The notes under the pieces are model-generated. The model searched no databases, had not been told where the DNA came from, and saw only the letters and a program-made list of their open reading frames with translations. The translations under genes were made by a program, and so were the position numbers. Shown here piece by piece: positions 10,950 through 23,500 of a DNA stretch of 64,000 bases (positions within the stretch are counted from its first letter, which is position 1; the number at the start of each line of letters is the position of its first letter). This DNA is from Ochotona curzoniae (lineage: Eukaryota; Chordata; Mammalia; Lagomorpha; Ochotonidae), in assembly GCF_017591425.1 (NCBI RefSeq), contig NW_024465751.1:9672001-9736000 (forward strand), given 5' to 3'.

Positions 10950-13211
10950 GTTCCTCCTAGGACTTTCCATCCAGAGAACTCTATTTTACTTGCTCATATT
11001 AAATTACGGGGCTTGATCGCGAGAAAAACTGGCCCCCGAGATGCTACATAACAGAACCAGACAGAAGCACTGCCCCTGCCTGCCTTGCCCTGATGCCGGG
11101 TGTGTCGGCTTCGGGGCGTCTGGTGCCGCCCTTCCTTGCAAGCTCCTTTGGGCTATGGAGCTGCACGTGGGCTGCTGCGACGAGGTCTGGGGAGAGGGAT
11201 GGCCTCCTGCCTGGCAGCGGGCTGTGGGGAGCCCCGCCAGAGCGGCCCCGCAGTTCCCCAGGGTTGCTGTGACGCCCCCTTGGGATTTGCTGAGCTCTTT
11301 GCTGACCCAGTGGGCTGCAGAGGGGTGGGGGTTCCTGCCTGTCCGCCCTGTGTGATTGCAGTGTGTAAATACACAGCGCACAGTTGCAGGTTGGCCGCTC
11401 CCTGATCCCCACGGGGGCCCGGGTGGCCATCATCAAGGCAGAGCCCCTTCCGCTCAGGTCCATTAAGCCCAGCAAGCCCTGGCTTGGAGACCCGGCCACC
11501 CCTGCTACACAGGAGGCTTGGGGACTGACTCCAGGTCTGGGGTTGTGGGACAGCAGGCGGTGTTTTCCTAATAGATTTCAAGGCACCACCCCTTTGCTAG
11601 GTGGCTTCTGTATTGTACTTTTAGGGATGTTAGCCAAGGTGCCCCACCCACTCCCATCTTTCTAAGCCTACAGTTTCATGCCAGGGAAATTACGGCATCT
11701 GGAGCTTACTGAATAAAAGCCAGCCGGAAACCCGCGTCTCTGTCCGTCAACCCAGTCAGCTGCTCCCCGGCGCTAAGCGTGCTGCTTGCTGACCGGGCTC
11801 GCATCTCCAAGCTTACTTTTCAGTCCTGGCTTTGCTGGACTTTTCCAGCTTGACAGTGTATCATCTGTTGAACTACCGATAGAGGGCGCCGGAGGGACAC
11901 TGCTGGGCAGACAGGGCTGCTTCTCCTGGCTCTGATGTTTCGCTTATTGCGGCCCCTCTTCCCCTTCCTGCACCTGTGCGCAGGGGGGTCCGCCCTTGGG
12001 GGAAGAGGAGCACACCGCGGCATCGCAACTCTCCCCCACATCCGGGGGGCTCTGAGGCTTCACCCTTTTTTTACTTCACCCTCTTGTTGCTAATGTTTAC
12101 TTCTTTTTCATCTACTTGAAAGGGAGAAGTGGGGTGGGTGGGTGGGAATGTCTTCTATTGCCTGGTTCACTTTTCACTTCCCAGCCAGGACTGGGTGAGC
12201 CCAGGACTTGTATCTTGGTGGGGTGGTCCAAGGAGTTGAGCCATCAGCACCCGCGGGCTCCTGGCATGCCCTGCTGTGTGCCCAGGTGGCCCCTGTCCTA
12301 GCACCATCCTGGGCCCTCTTAGATTTCTGCACGGCTTCACAGTTGCTCCGTACCATGATTCAGTAAGTCTTCCTGCAGTAGTTCTCCCGTTCAAGCCAGT
12401 GTGTCAGTGGACTCTTGCTTGGGCCCAGAAGGCCCCAAGGTTAAAGTCAGAATCCTGGTGAGTCCCAGACTCACCTTGAATTCTGCTTCTGATGAACTCC
12501 CCAGCTTATGGTGTCACCTAGAGCAGGGCACTCCAGAATCGGAATGTTCTCCAGAATCCCCATCATACCTGCTCCCGCTTCACAGCCCGGGCCTTCTGTT
12601 GCCACCCCCAGCAGCCCGACTCGACACTTGTGATGAGGTGACTGGTGTGGACCGCCAGGTGGAGGCTGGCATGCCAGGGCTGTTATTCTGGAACAAGAGG
12701 GGAGCATTTCGCCTGCCGCCTATGTCGGCGTCACTCAGGAGACCGCCCTGGGAGAACACAGCGAGCAAACACATGGCACCGTGTGTGTCCAGCCCGACGA
12801 GGAGCTCTGGGTGCGAGCTCACCTCATCTCACGGCTCCACCAGCTACTCCTACTCTGCTTTGGGTGAGTGGGAGAAAGGAGGCTGGAGAGGCCGAGCCGA
12901 GGGGTGGAGAGGCAGTGGTGGCCACAGCACTGCCAGCAGGGGAGGCGGTGGAAGTGAAGGGCAGACGTCCGTGTCCCGTGGGCAGCCGCTCTGGGACACG
13001 AGGGGACACTGGGAGCGCCCCTCAGCCTCTGGCTCCGGGAGGGCTGGTGCTCGGGCGCCTCGGCATTGGGACTGAGTCCTCGCTCTCCATCTCGCCCGTC
13101 CACTCCTGCGGCGGGCTCCTGGTCCTGTGGTTCCTTGTGCATCTTTAAAGGAAACCTTCATCAACTCCAGCTCTGAGGTTGACGCTAGCCCCTGGGACTG
13201 AAGTCCAGACA
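10950..13211. other. Intergenic between tRNA-Met and TBC1D31 3' end
   Basis: About 2.3 kb of moderately GC-rich DNA without SINEs. An AATAAAA-containing stretch near 11711 could be an old LTR remnant but was not resolved. Open frames are short and unconvincing. Confidence 0.45.
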
Positions 13212-13236
13212 CGGCTACCCCAGGTTCTACAAAATC

Positions 13237-13242
13237 TTTATT
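13237..13242 (-). terminator. Polyadenylation signal AATAAA of TBC1D31
   Basis: Canonical hexamer on the minus strand, about 165 nt past the stop codon. It is the only AATAAA suitably placed after exon 22. Confidence 0.8.
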
Positions 13243-13332
13243 AAGAAAAGTTCAAGGAGACATTTACAATCCAAAAGGTGTGAAATAGAACACATAATTT
13301 TCACGGACAGATTCTGCTATGCAAAAAGTTTT

Positions 13333-13342
13333 AAATAAATAA
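13333..13342 (-). promoter_or_regulatory. AU-rich element UUAUUUAUUU in the 3' UTR
   Basis: The minus-strand sequence TTATTTATTT matches the UUAUUUAUU nonamer class of mRNA-destabilising elements. It is a single copy, so function is only suggested. Confidence 0.4.
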
Positions 13343-13406
13343 GTGGAAAAAGCAGTCACTGATTGCAAAGGAGGGCTCTCTCTCTCTGACCAAGGCGCGG
13401 CGTCTC

Positions 13407-13540
13407 CTACGTGGCCACGAGCCGCGAGGCCTGACACCTGCTGCGAGCCTGGGCGGCCAGTCTCCAGCGCAGATTCCTCACCTTCTGCATGAGATTCTGG
13501 TCTGTGCTGTCCCACTCCGCCAGCTTGCGACTGAAGGGAA
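13407..13540 (-). CDS. TBC1D31: TBC1D31 exon 22, C-terminus and stop
   Basis: 134 coding bp. The acceptor is GTCTTCAAG. It encodes AEWDSTDQNLMQKVRNLRW and ends SRLVAT with a TAG stop at 13409-13407. The basic C-terminus matches human (KKVRNLRQRL...HLLAA). Confidence 0.95.
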
Positions 13541-16500
13541 CTTGAAGACAAAAATCAAAGAGAACAGTAGCTGGATTTCCTAAATGCCGGGAATAACAGC
13601 ACGTGAATTTTAAAGGGAAGCATGTTGGCAAAAGTCAATCCTGAAGGATCCTAGAAACCAAACTGCTTGAACGAGAAGCCTAACCTAGCACGGGCCCTCG
13701 GTGGTCCCACCTGCAAGCCGAGCATTTGATCACCTGCTTGAACGAGAAGCCTAACCCAGTACAGGCCCTCGGCGGTCCCACCTGCAAGCCGAGCATTTGA
13801 TCACCGAGTTGAACGAACGTTCCTAAACAACACACTTGTTTTTGGCTGCTCAGCATTTTTCATTGTGGCCTATGGAATGAAGGAAGCTGGCTGTGGGGTG
13901 AATATGAGCTGCTCCCAAAAGGGGGACCCCTCGCTGTGAGCCCACCGAGTTACACCTCAGGGGTTAGCCTGGCCCCTTTCCCAGCAGGTACAAGGAACCA
14001 AGCTGTCTGTGCTTGAACAGCAGCCAAGCGGGTCCAAGCTGACAGCGGCCTCACACTGACTTACAAAGGCTGGCAGACGTGGGCAATGGGGAGGCGGTGG
14101 GGAAGAGCAAAACACTTTAAAACTGTACTTCCCTGAAATTTAGTTACATATTCCAACAGCCAGGGCCAACTTTTGGAAATATTTCCCTCCCAAAGAACTA
14201 GACCTTTTTATGAATGTTGTATTCCTGCCAAGTAACTTTTGGATAAGCCGTCGCTGCTGCACATCCACACTTAGCATTTCTCTGTGAAAAACAAGCTCTG
14301 ACAGCAAGTTCAGGAGAGAACAGCGTCCAAATCCCTCGCGCTACATTTGATTCCCAAGGGTTTTTGGCTTATTTCCAGCACACCTGAGGCATGCATCAAA
14401 AAGCATGACTACCCCAGAAGTATTTCCCGTGACACAATCACCTCCCAGGACTTGTTATGACAAGTGAGCTAGGTTGCTCATCAAACCTCTTTGGGGCCTC
14501 ACATAAAAGCCCATTCCTCAGGCCCAGCACGGTAGCCTATCAGCTAAAGTCCTCGCCTTGCACGTGCCAGGATCCCATATGAGCGCCAGTTCTAATACCA
14601 CAGGCCCTGCTTCCCATCCAGCTCCCTACCTGTGTCCTGGGAAAGCAATAGAGGATGGGCCAAAGCCTTGGGACCCTGTGCCTGCATGGGAGACTCAGAA
14701 GTTCTAGGTTCCTGGCTTTGGATCAGCTGAGCTCCGGATGTTGCAGCCACTTGGGGAGCGAACCAGCAGATGCAAGATCTTCCTCTCTGTATCTCCTTTT
14801 CTCTGTGCCATTACAATAAAAACTTCATTCCTCTAACACGTTTCAGAAGGCCCTGCTGAGTTCTGCTTCATTAACCATGCAGCTTGACTGAGCAAGCCAA
14901 ACTGTACGCTTCGCTGAGAACAATGCTTGCTCCTGGGTGGGCCGCTGCTGGGACTGTGTTTCTATAAGCTGTTTCCACCTTGTGCATTCCAAACAACAGA
15001 CTGGAAACACAAAACAGAACATCTGTCCTAACCACGCTCCCTGGGGCATCCAATGTAGGGTCCTGAGTCGGCGAGCCAGCGCTGCCTCAGTGCACCTGCC
15101 GTACCTGCGACAAAAACATCCTCCCTACGGTGGCTGCAAGGAGCCCAAAAAAACAAAACAAAACCAAATAAAACACAGACACACAATAGGTGGGAAAAAT
15201 ACCACCGAGACTGTGTTATCACAAGGATGGAAAACAGCCGGGTCAGAGAACGTAAGCCACAATTTTGTGTAAACTGCGATGAATGAATGATAGATCGTAC
15301 ACGAACTTGTTATTGCTTATCAACTTACTTTGTGTTGAAGAATCCGTTTCAGAAATGTCATTCAGCTGTGAGGTTCTGGGCAAGCTGCTCAGGTCGCCCT
15401 GGTCATCCCGCCACCCGGACATGTCTGTAAGGCATGTAGAAAGTGGCTGTTACAGAGAGCCCATTAGTGAATGAAAACCTTCTTTCCCAGGTGCACCAGC
15501 AGGCAGCTGGCTAGGAAGTCGGGCAGCCAAGACTTGCAATGCCACTCCAGAACGTGATGCTGGCATTGCGGGCTAAGGCTTAACCTTCTGGGCCACGCTG
15601 CCAGGCCTTAGCTGCTGTGTATACACGTTGAAGTATCACACATACCTTGCAAAGGGCACTGTTGTGTCCTTGCAGCCGCACAGCAAGCTAACTCACCCGT
15701 GGCACTAGCATCTACTATGGGTGCTAATCCCAGTCCCAGCTGTTCCACTTCCCACCCAGCTCCCTACTTACAGCCTGGGGAAGCAACAGGAGACAGTCCA
15801 AATGCTTGGGTCCCTGAACCCATGTGGGAGACATGGTGGAAGCTCCTGGCTCCCAGCTTCGGACCCTCAACCCTTTGTAGCCTTTCACGGAGTGAACCAG
15901 CTTTTCCTCTTTGCAATTTTAAGCAAAATAGTTAAAAAGATGTACAAATACTACATCTTAATCAACTTTTTCAAAATATGTAACATTTTCTAAAAAATTA
16001 TCATTTTTAAAAACTGTTATTTAAAAAGCAGAATTACAGAGATGGAGAGACAGATCTTTTTAAAAAATTTAAAAAAATATTTGTTTTTATTGGAAAGGCA
16101 GGTTTATAGAGAGGAAGCAAGAAAAAAAGAAAGATCTTCCATCTGCTGGTGCACTCCCCAAGCGGCCAGCCACGGTGGCCATAGATGAGCTGATCTGAAG
16201 CCAGGAGCCAGGAGCTTCCTCTTGGTCTCCCACATGAGCATAGAGGCTCAAGGCTTTGGCTACACTCTACTACTTTCCCAGGCCACAAGCAGGGAGCTGG
16301 AAGGGAAGTGGAGCAGCCAGGACATGAAACGGAGACCATGTGGGATGCAGGTCCATGCAGGGCGAGGATCCAGTCACTGACCCATTGTGCCAGACCAGGA
16401 GAGACAGATCTTCCATTGCTGGTTCACTCCCCAAATGGCTGCAATGGCCAGAGCCGCACCGGCTCAAAGCCAGGAGCCAGAGGCTTCTTCTGGGTCTCCC

Positions 16501-17476
16501 ACATGGGTGCAGGGACTCAAGGCCTTAGGTCGGTCTTTATTGCTTCACAGGCCATCAGCAGGAGCTAGATTAGGTATGGAGCAGCTGGGAGTCAAACTGG
16601 TACCCACATAGAATGTTGGCACCATAGGCAGAGACTTAACCTACCATGCCATGGTGGAGGCCCCCAATGTTTATGTTAGTGTAACAAAATGGTCTAAAAT
16701 TGCTGATGGTTGTAAAAATTCCAAACATACTTTTTTTTCCATGATAAAGTTCATAGGCTCGGGCTTTCCCCTTTTACTCTCTCCATCCCCACTCCCCAAA
16801 CATCCTTCTTGATAAACAGGAATACAGCGCCACTCAACTGGACACCTTATTTAGGTGAACTGTATTGTATGTGATGCTAAGTCAGTGAAGCTGCCATGTT
16901 TCAAAGGGGTACACACACAGCCAGTGCCTGAAGCACTACAGTACACGGGGAGTAAAAGTTCCACACGCCTGCACTCCAGTTTAGCACTGTGGAGTGTAGT
17001 CTTGCCAGTGTAAGCTTCGCACAAAACTGTAATGTTTGATGAACTCTAAAGAACTTTCCTGGAAATACTTTAACATGCTGTCGTTCTGAGAACTACTAGG
17101 AAAGTACCCAGTTTCATGAAAAGGAAACGCTGGACACAGCACTTTGGGAACAAAGTGCCCCTGGACTGGGGGGCACAGCAGCCCCCACGGGGTGCCTGTG
17201 ATGGCTCTCCTCGGCTCACTTCTCCCCACTACACAAAAGGCACCGGGACCACCTTTTTGCAGCCAATCAGAATGAAGCAGCAGTATGCACCTGTAAGCCC
17301 ACGTGGAGAGGGGCTGGCCTGGCACTCACCTCCGTGGGATGGAGTCTCAGAGTGTTCTGCCGCGGCGCTGATCTGCTGCTCTAAGAACCACCTTCTAGAC
17401 GCATCTGAAAGGGCGGCAGCTTTCCTTTCTGATCTCAGATAGAACTCTTTTTCTTCAGCTTCCTTCCACTGAAAGA

Positions 17477-17521
<45 letters not shown>

Positions 17522-20500
17522 AGGGGGGTGGGGACAGTGGGGAAGATTCTAGAAAACCTGTGGCAGTGTCTGTACCTCCTGGGCCGGGGAGGGGGAGAGG
17601 ACTCTGGCTCCCCACTGCCCGTGTTGGCACACATCCGCCTCTCAGGTGTCAGTCAGGCCGCGAAGCACCAGGAACTGCACACGTGGGTCCTGCACTGCCC
17701 GATGGCAGCTCAGATCCACTTGCTCACAGTCTCAAACCTGAGACTGGGCTCTGACTGAACCGTTGAGAGTTCTGCTTTAATATAAAGCCTAGAACATTCA
17801 GAGAGCCACCTCTGCCCAGATGTGGCCCCACAGGATGACGGGAGGGTACGCAACACATCTTGGGCAGCCCCTGCTTTCTTCTCCATAAGACAATGAAGAC
17901 ATGATCTACAGCTGGCTCTTAAAACAATGACATTGAAGTCCAGCTCCTGAAGTTTACCAAAAGTCTGCAAAGGCCATCGCTGTCATACTGGAAACATGAC
18001 ACAATTTTCGTATGCTACGGCTATACCGGTGCACGAAAATGAAGCTTGAGTGAAACTCAACAGGGCAGAAGGTGACAGCCTGGACAGACCGCCATGTTTC
18101 TCCGTGGCAGAAGGAGGGGAAGAGGCGCCGGGCTGCAGCGGGCAGCACGTAGGGCATCCCCCACGCACCGCGTGCTTCGTCAGGACTCTGGGCCAGCTCC
18201 CCGCTCCTGTGTGCCTGAGGGATCCTGCACACATCGCCCCCCTCTCGAGGACCCCCTGTCCTGGGCCCTGGAGGAAAGGGTTATAAGACAGGGCCTCAGG
18301 CCACTGGGATGGGGAGGAGAAAAATGAGCAAGAGTAATGACTTGCATGCTTTCACAACACACACTGTGACACAGTGCACAGAGGGGTGCAAAAACCACTC
18401 TCATGACCTAGAGCTCATCCTATTTTACCCTATCTTTATAAAGTCTTGTGGGGGGCCTGGTGTGACAGCCTAGCAGCTCAACCTCCCCTTGCATCTGCTG
18501 GGATCCCATGCATGTGCTGGTGCCTGTCCTGGCTGCTCCACTTCCCATCCAGCTCCCTGCATGCGGCTTGGGAAAGCAGAGGACGGCCCGAAGCCTTGGG
18601 GCCCTGCACCCGAGTGGGAGACCTGAAGAGGTTCCTGGCTTCGGATCAGCACAGCACCAGCCATTGTGACTATTTGGGGAGTGACCCAGTAGCTGGATCT
18701 TTCTTTTTCTTTTTCCTTCTCTCCATAAATCTGCCTTTCGAATAGAAAAATAAAAGAAATCTTGGGAAAAAAAAAAAAGCCCTGTAGGGACTGTAGGTGC
18801 TGGTATACAGGCTAATCCTCTACCTGCGGTGCTGGCATCTGGCATCCCACATGGGCGCTGGTTTGAGGTCTCCCTGCTAATGGCACTATTACTTGGGTTT
18901 TAATACCAGCTAGCAGCTACATATACTTTGTACCTGATCAAAATCCTTTGATTTTGATGAGGTAAATTCAAGAATGAATACTATCGGCCAGAACACATCG
19001 AGGAGGCTGAGAAGTTGGGTAACACTGACTGTACACACACACAGTGACCAGATGGCTTGTCACTGTAGCAGCTGGAGTAGACGACTCTCTGAGAAGCACC
19101 TATTACGATTATTATCTTGTCAACAAAACATACCACCATGTCAGCGCACGCTGGGAAGCCCTTCTGGCAGCATCCCTACCTTCAGAGCCTCCTCTTCCAT
19201 CATTGCCTTTAAAACCTCTACTTCCTTCCTTCTGTTTTCCTGCAGGAGTTTGGCCACTTCCTGGTAACATTCACTTCGCTGTAAATCGTGACATTTCTGT
19301 TTATACAAAGCTTGGATCTGCCAGTCGGTGTTTAGGCATGCTTGTTCAGCTTGGTCCAAATTTGCCTCAATTACCTTTGAAAAAGTTGTCAGTTTCAGAA
19401 ACAAGATCAGACTGGGGACACACACAGTGCACGCGGATATCCGGTAAATGCAGCCCAGTGCAGGGCAGTGGCTTGTGATCCCGGCGCACGTGAGAGCTAA
19501 GACAAGCTGGCACCCTGGCCTCGACAAGGATATCTCCCTGGGGGCCAGCAGGACCCGCTGCATTTCAGAAGCTCTTCCCTCCACTAGAACGTGCAGCCGA
19601 GGTGACGGACGTCCGGGGGTGGGTGGGACTCAACCATCCTTGTGTTTTCAACCCTCTGAAAGAGGATCGGAAGGACCCATTTTTACAGAGTGGACAAAAG
19701 CCTGCATGAAAAGGAAGTGGGGTCCTTTTGGGGGAGCAGCTAAGAGAAAAGTCTGTACCTCACACTGTTCCCAGTTTTGGGACTAGGATCAGGCCCAGAC
19801 ATTCACCAATTTAACATTTTGTTAAAGAGAAAAAAGTTCTTTTTGGAACATCTCAAGTTTGGCTTCAAGTCAGTATTCTAAGAGGAACTCCAGAAAATAA
19901 GTCCTTTTTTTTTTTTTTTTTGAGGAGGGGGAGGGGGTCAGACACCATGGCATAATAGGTTAAGCCTCTGCCTGTGGCACTGGCATCCTGAATGGGCACT
20001 GGTTCTAGTCCTGGCTGTTCCACTTTGCTCCAGTTTCCTGCTATGGCCTGGCAAAGTAGTGGAGGACGGCTCAAGTGCTTGGGACCCTGCACCTGTGTGG
20101 GAGACGTGGAAGAAGCTCCTGGCTTCAGACTGGCTCAGCTCTGGCCGTTGCGGCCATTTTCTCTGAAACCTAACTTTAAGCCCACGTTTCCGATACTGAC
20201 TGGACTGTCCCTCGTTTCCTGACTGACAGAACAGACATGCGCAGGCTGCTCTATGCAAGGGTGGTCACTGGGGCCTTGATCTTCTGCAGTCTCATCAAAC
20301 CCAGGAACGGCTCCTGAGGCACAGCCCAAATTCAGAGTCACTGTGCCTTTAAATCGCAGCTAACCAGGACAACTCTCCAAGGGAACGGAGCTACACCCAC
20401 TGACAGTCCGTGAAGTGACCACCCTGTGAATACCCCCAGACCGTGGGAGGCTGGGCATGCACTCAGCTTTGCCCCGAGGTGCCAGGAAGGGCTGCTGGCG

Positions 20501-23500
20501 GAGGGCCTCCCTCGGGCCGCTCGCCTACCTGCTGAGCTTTCTGGCTCTGCTGTCGGTCGTTTTCTATCAGTTTGTGCAACAGGTTTTCTTCGAGATCCAC
20601 TCTCCGTCTGTAGGCGTCCGCATCTTCCCGCAGGTCCTTGGCCACGGCTTCCTGGCTTCTAGTGAGATTCTTTGTTTAAAAAATCATTTGTAAAAAGTCA
20701 CTGCTCTATAGAAAATTGCTAGAACATGAAAAAAAAAATACTTCTTTTTCAAAATACTAATATGCACGCAAATGAAAAATGCATCCAAGTAATTTTCAAG
20801 GGGAAAAGCAACCATGAGTGGCAGCATCCAAAATCATCCAGGAAGGATCCGTGAGAATTCTCCAACCATAACGGTGCTGAGAACACTGCCAGAACTCATC
20901 AAAAACTTCTTCCAGGAGTCGTGCAATTAGCCTCATTTCTGTAGTAATTTGAGGAGCACTTACTGATTCATAAAACATCCCCGCAGCCCGGCAGGAACGG
21001 TGAGCTCCGCCGTGTGAAGCTGCATTACTGCCCTTCCTATCCTGCCCCAAGCTCTGCCTTGGCCTCATTTACAAAACCATCCAGTGGTGCTTTTTGATGG
21101 AGGGATCAAAACTTCCCTACTTATCCATAGGCAGTATCATTTCCTTTGTAAGGAGCTGAAAATAAATTTGTTCTCTATTATATGTGGAAGAGCTGTACGG
21201 GAGATGATCTTTAGAGACAGAAATGATAAAACAAGTATCAAACAGAAAAAAAAAAAGTCTAAGGCTGTGGTTCCTCAGTAGTCTCTAGTAATGACAACTG
21301 TAGCCATTTGGAAAAATAATTTTATTAAATGAAACACAAAAGCAGCAATCATGGAATGAGAAAGAAAAGTGTTGTGTGTGTGTGTATGTGTGTGAAGATG
21401 AAGGAAAACGGCAGAAAATGAAAGATGTTGAGAAGGAATGGAGATGCCCGGGGTGGGGGCGTGGGCGCCGGGCAGGAGACACACACGGGGTGGAGGGCCT
21501 TGTCAATTACTGTGTTAAAGGACAGGGCTCTTCCTCCATCGGCCGAGGGGGCGGAGGGAACTGGCATCTAGGTATCAGACATAACAGTAAAGGGCCCACT
21601 CAGGAGCAGCTCCGAGTAATTCAAACCCTGCATATTCCAAAGGGAAGACTGGCCCCGAGCAGCTCCTGGGAGTGACCTCCACGCCTGGGGCCATGCCACT
21701 GGGACGTGACCTCCACGCCTGGGGCCATGCCACTTGAGTGTGCCGACACAGTGAGGGGACCGGAGCCCTCCTCCATCAGCACGCCCTCTGGCGGGAGGAG
21801 AGAGCAGCCGGGGAAGGTGCCCGTCTGGGCGACACCCAGGCCAGGTCCACTTGGAGGGAAGGTCAAGTGCTGCGGGAGAGCCCAGCGGAAGCATCTGCCC
21901 AGCTCTTCCGGGACCTCACCCTGGGTGCCCTCCACCTGAGCTGGGTTTAATCTAGATCTTTCTACAGTGATGCATGTCACTGGGAATCTAAGAGTGTTGC
22001 GACTCCTCGCCGTGGCGCTCACACCACCCCTCCCAGTACTCTGGGCACGGCTGGTATTGTACCAAGCGGAGGCACGCTTGCCAGAGAGACATAGAAGACA
22101 GACTAGATGAGACAGAGGACGAACAGGATCTGGTGGGTGGGTATTTACTTGTTTTTATTTTTATCTGTGCTTAACTTTGTTCTTCTGTTAAAAAATTATA
22201 TTTTATTTGGATACATATAAAATGTTGAGCTCAAATTTTCCACAAGGGTAATCTCAACATTTTTTTCTGAGACATTTCGAGAAACAGATACCGAATCAAC
22301 CTCACGTAGGGATAACTTTGGCAGGTAAAACCAATCTGGAAACATGTAGTCTGACATTTTGCCTCTAACTAATCAGATGAGGGCTTCCTAAGTTGGTGTT
22401 GTTGAGCAGTTAAATAAACTCCTCTTTAAGCCAGTGGTTGGCTTCTTTCACAAGACAGCACCCAAGGGATCAGTAAACATTCCTGAGACATGGAAGAAGC
22501 TGAACATCACTTCAGTGGCATCCCTGCCGAAGTCCAGAACTTGAACCTCACCTTGAGCAGGTGGGAGCTGAGGGCGGTCTCAGAGGCAGCCGGCCACATG
22601 CTTCCAACACTCTCAATGCCACCACTTCTGAGCAAACTCAGGCAGGGCTCCAATTTAAAACACACAAAAAACTAGGTTGGGCCTGGCACAGCAGCATAAC
22701 AGCTAAAGTCCTTGCCTTGCACACCTGGGATCCCTTATGGGTGACGGTTCTAATCCCAGCTGCCCCACTTCGCATCCAGCTCCCTTGCTTGTGGCCTGGG
22801 AAAGAAGTGGAGGACAGCCCAAAGCCTTGGGACCCTGCACCCGTGTGGGAGACCCAGAAGAGGCTCCTGGCTCCTGGCTCCTGGCTTTGGACTGGCTCAC
22901 CTCCAGCTGTTGTGGCCGCTTGGGGATTGAATCAGTAGACAGATGATCTTCCTCTCTGTCTCTCCTCTCTGTGTATCTGATTTTCTAATAAAAATAAAAT
23001 AAATATTAAAAAAAAAATCTGGGCAATTGTGGATTTTCTTTTGCTCTGAAGAATAATTTTGGGACAACTGATCAAATCTGAATAAGGCTAGTAAGTCTTA
23101 CATTATGCTAATTTACTGAGTTTGGTGATTACACTGTGGTTTTGTGAGATCTGTTGGCTTTAGAAAACATACACTGGGGCTGGAGCCATGGCGTAGTACG
23201 CTAAGCCTCTGGGTGACACTGGTATACCCTATGGGTGCCAGTTTGAGTCCTGGATGCTCTACTTCCCATCCAGCTTCCTGTTTATCGCCTGGGAAAGGAG
23301 GAGAGAACGGATCAAGTCCTTGGGACCCTGCACCAGAGTGGGAGACCTGGAGGAAGCTCCTGGCTCCTGACTTTGGATTGCTCAAACTTTAGTCACTGTG
23401 GCCATTTGGGGAGTGAACCGTGGTTGGAGGATCTGTCTCTTTATTTAACGCAGTTTTTCAAATGAAAGTAAACAAAGGAATCTTTAGAAAGAAGAAGCGA

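Larger units (their letters stand above)
13212..13406 (-). other. TBC1D31: TBC1D31 3' untranslated region
   Basis: Short 3' UTR between the TAG stop and the expected cleavage zone about 15-25 nt past the AATAAA. It contains one AU-rich nonamer-like motif. The exact 3' end is inferred. Confidence 0.7.

Noticed and set aside
11590..11770. Possible old LTR end (AATAAAAGCC followed by TCTCTGTCCGTC)
   Set aside because: No matching 5' end, target duplication or second copy could be found.
1..13211. FAM83A exons, expected downstream of TBC1D31 by synteny
   Set aside because: No FAM83A-like protein segment was found in any frame; the gene probably lies beyond the left edge.
13663..13804. CRISPR-like repeat spacing
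   Set aside because: Only two contiguous copies with no spacers, in a mammalian intron; a plain tandem duplication.
17482..17754. Open frames beginning with a Cys-Val repeat
   Set aside because: Produced by the TG microsatellite translating as CVCV; not a gene.
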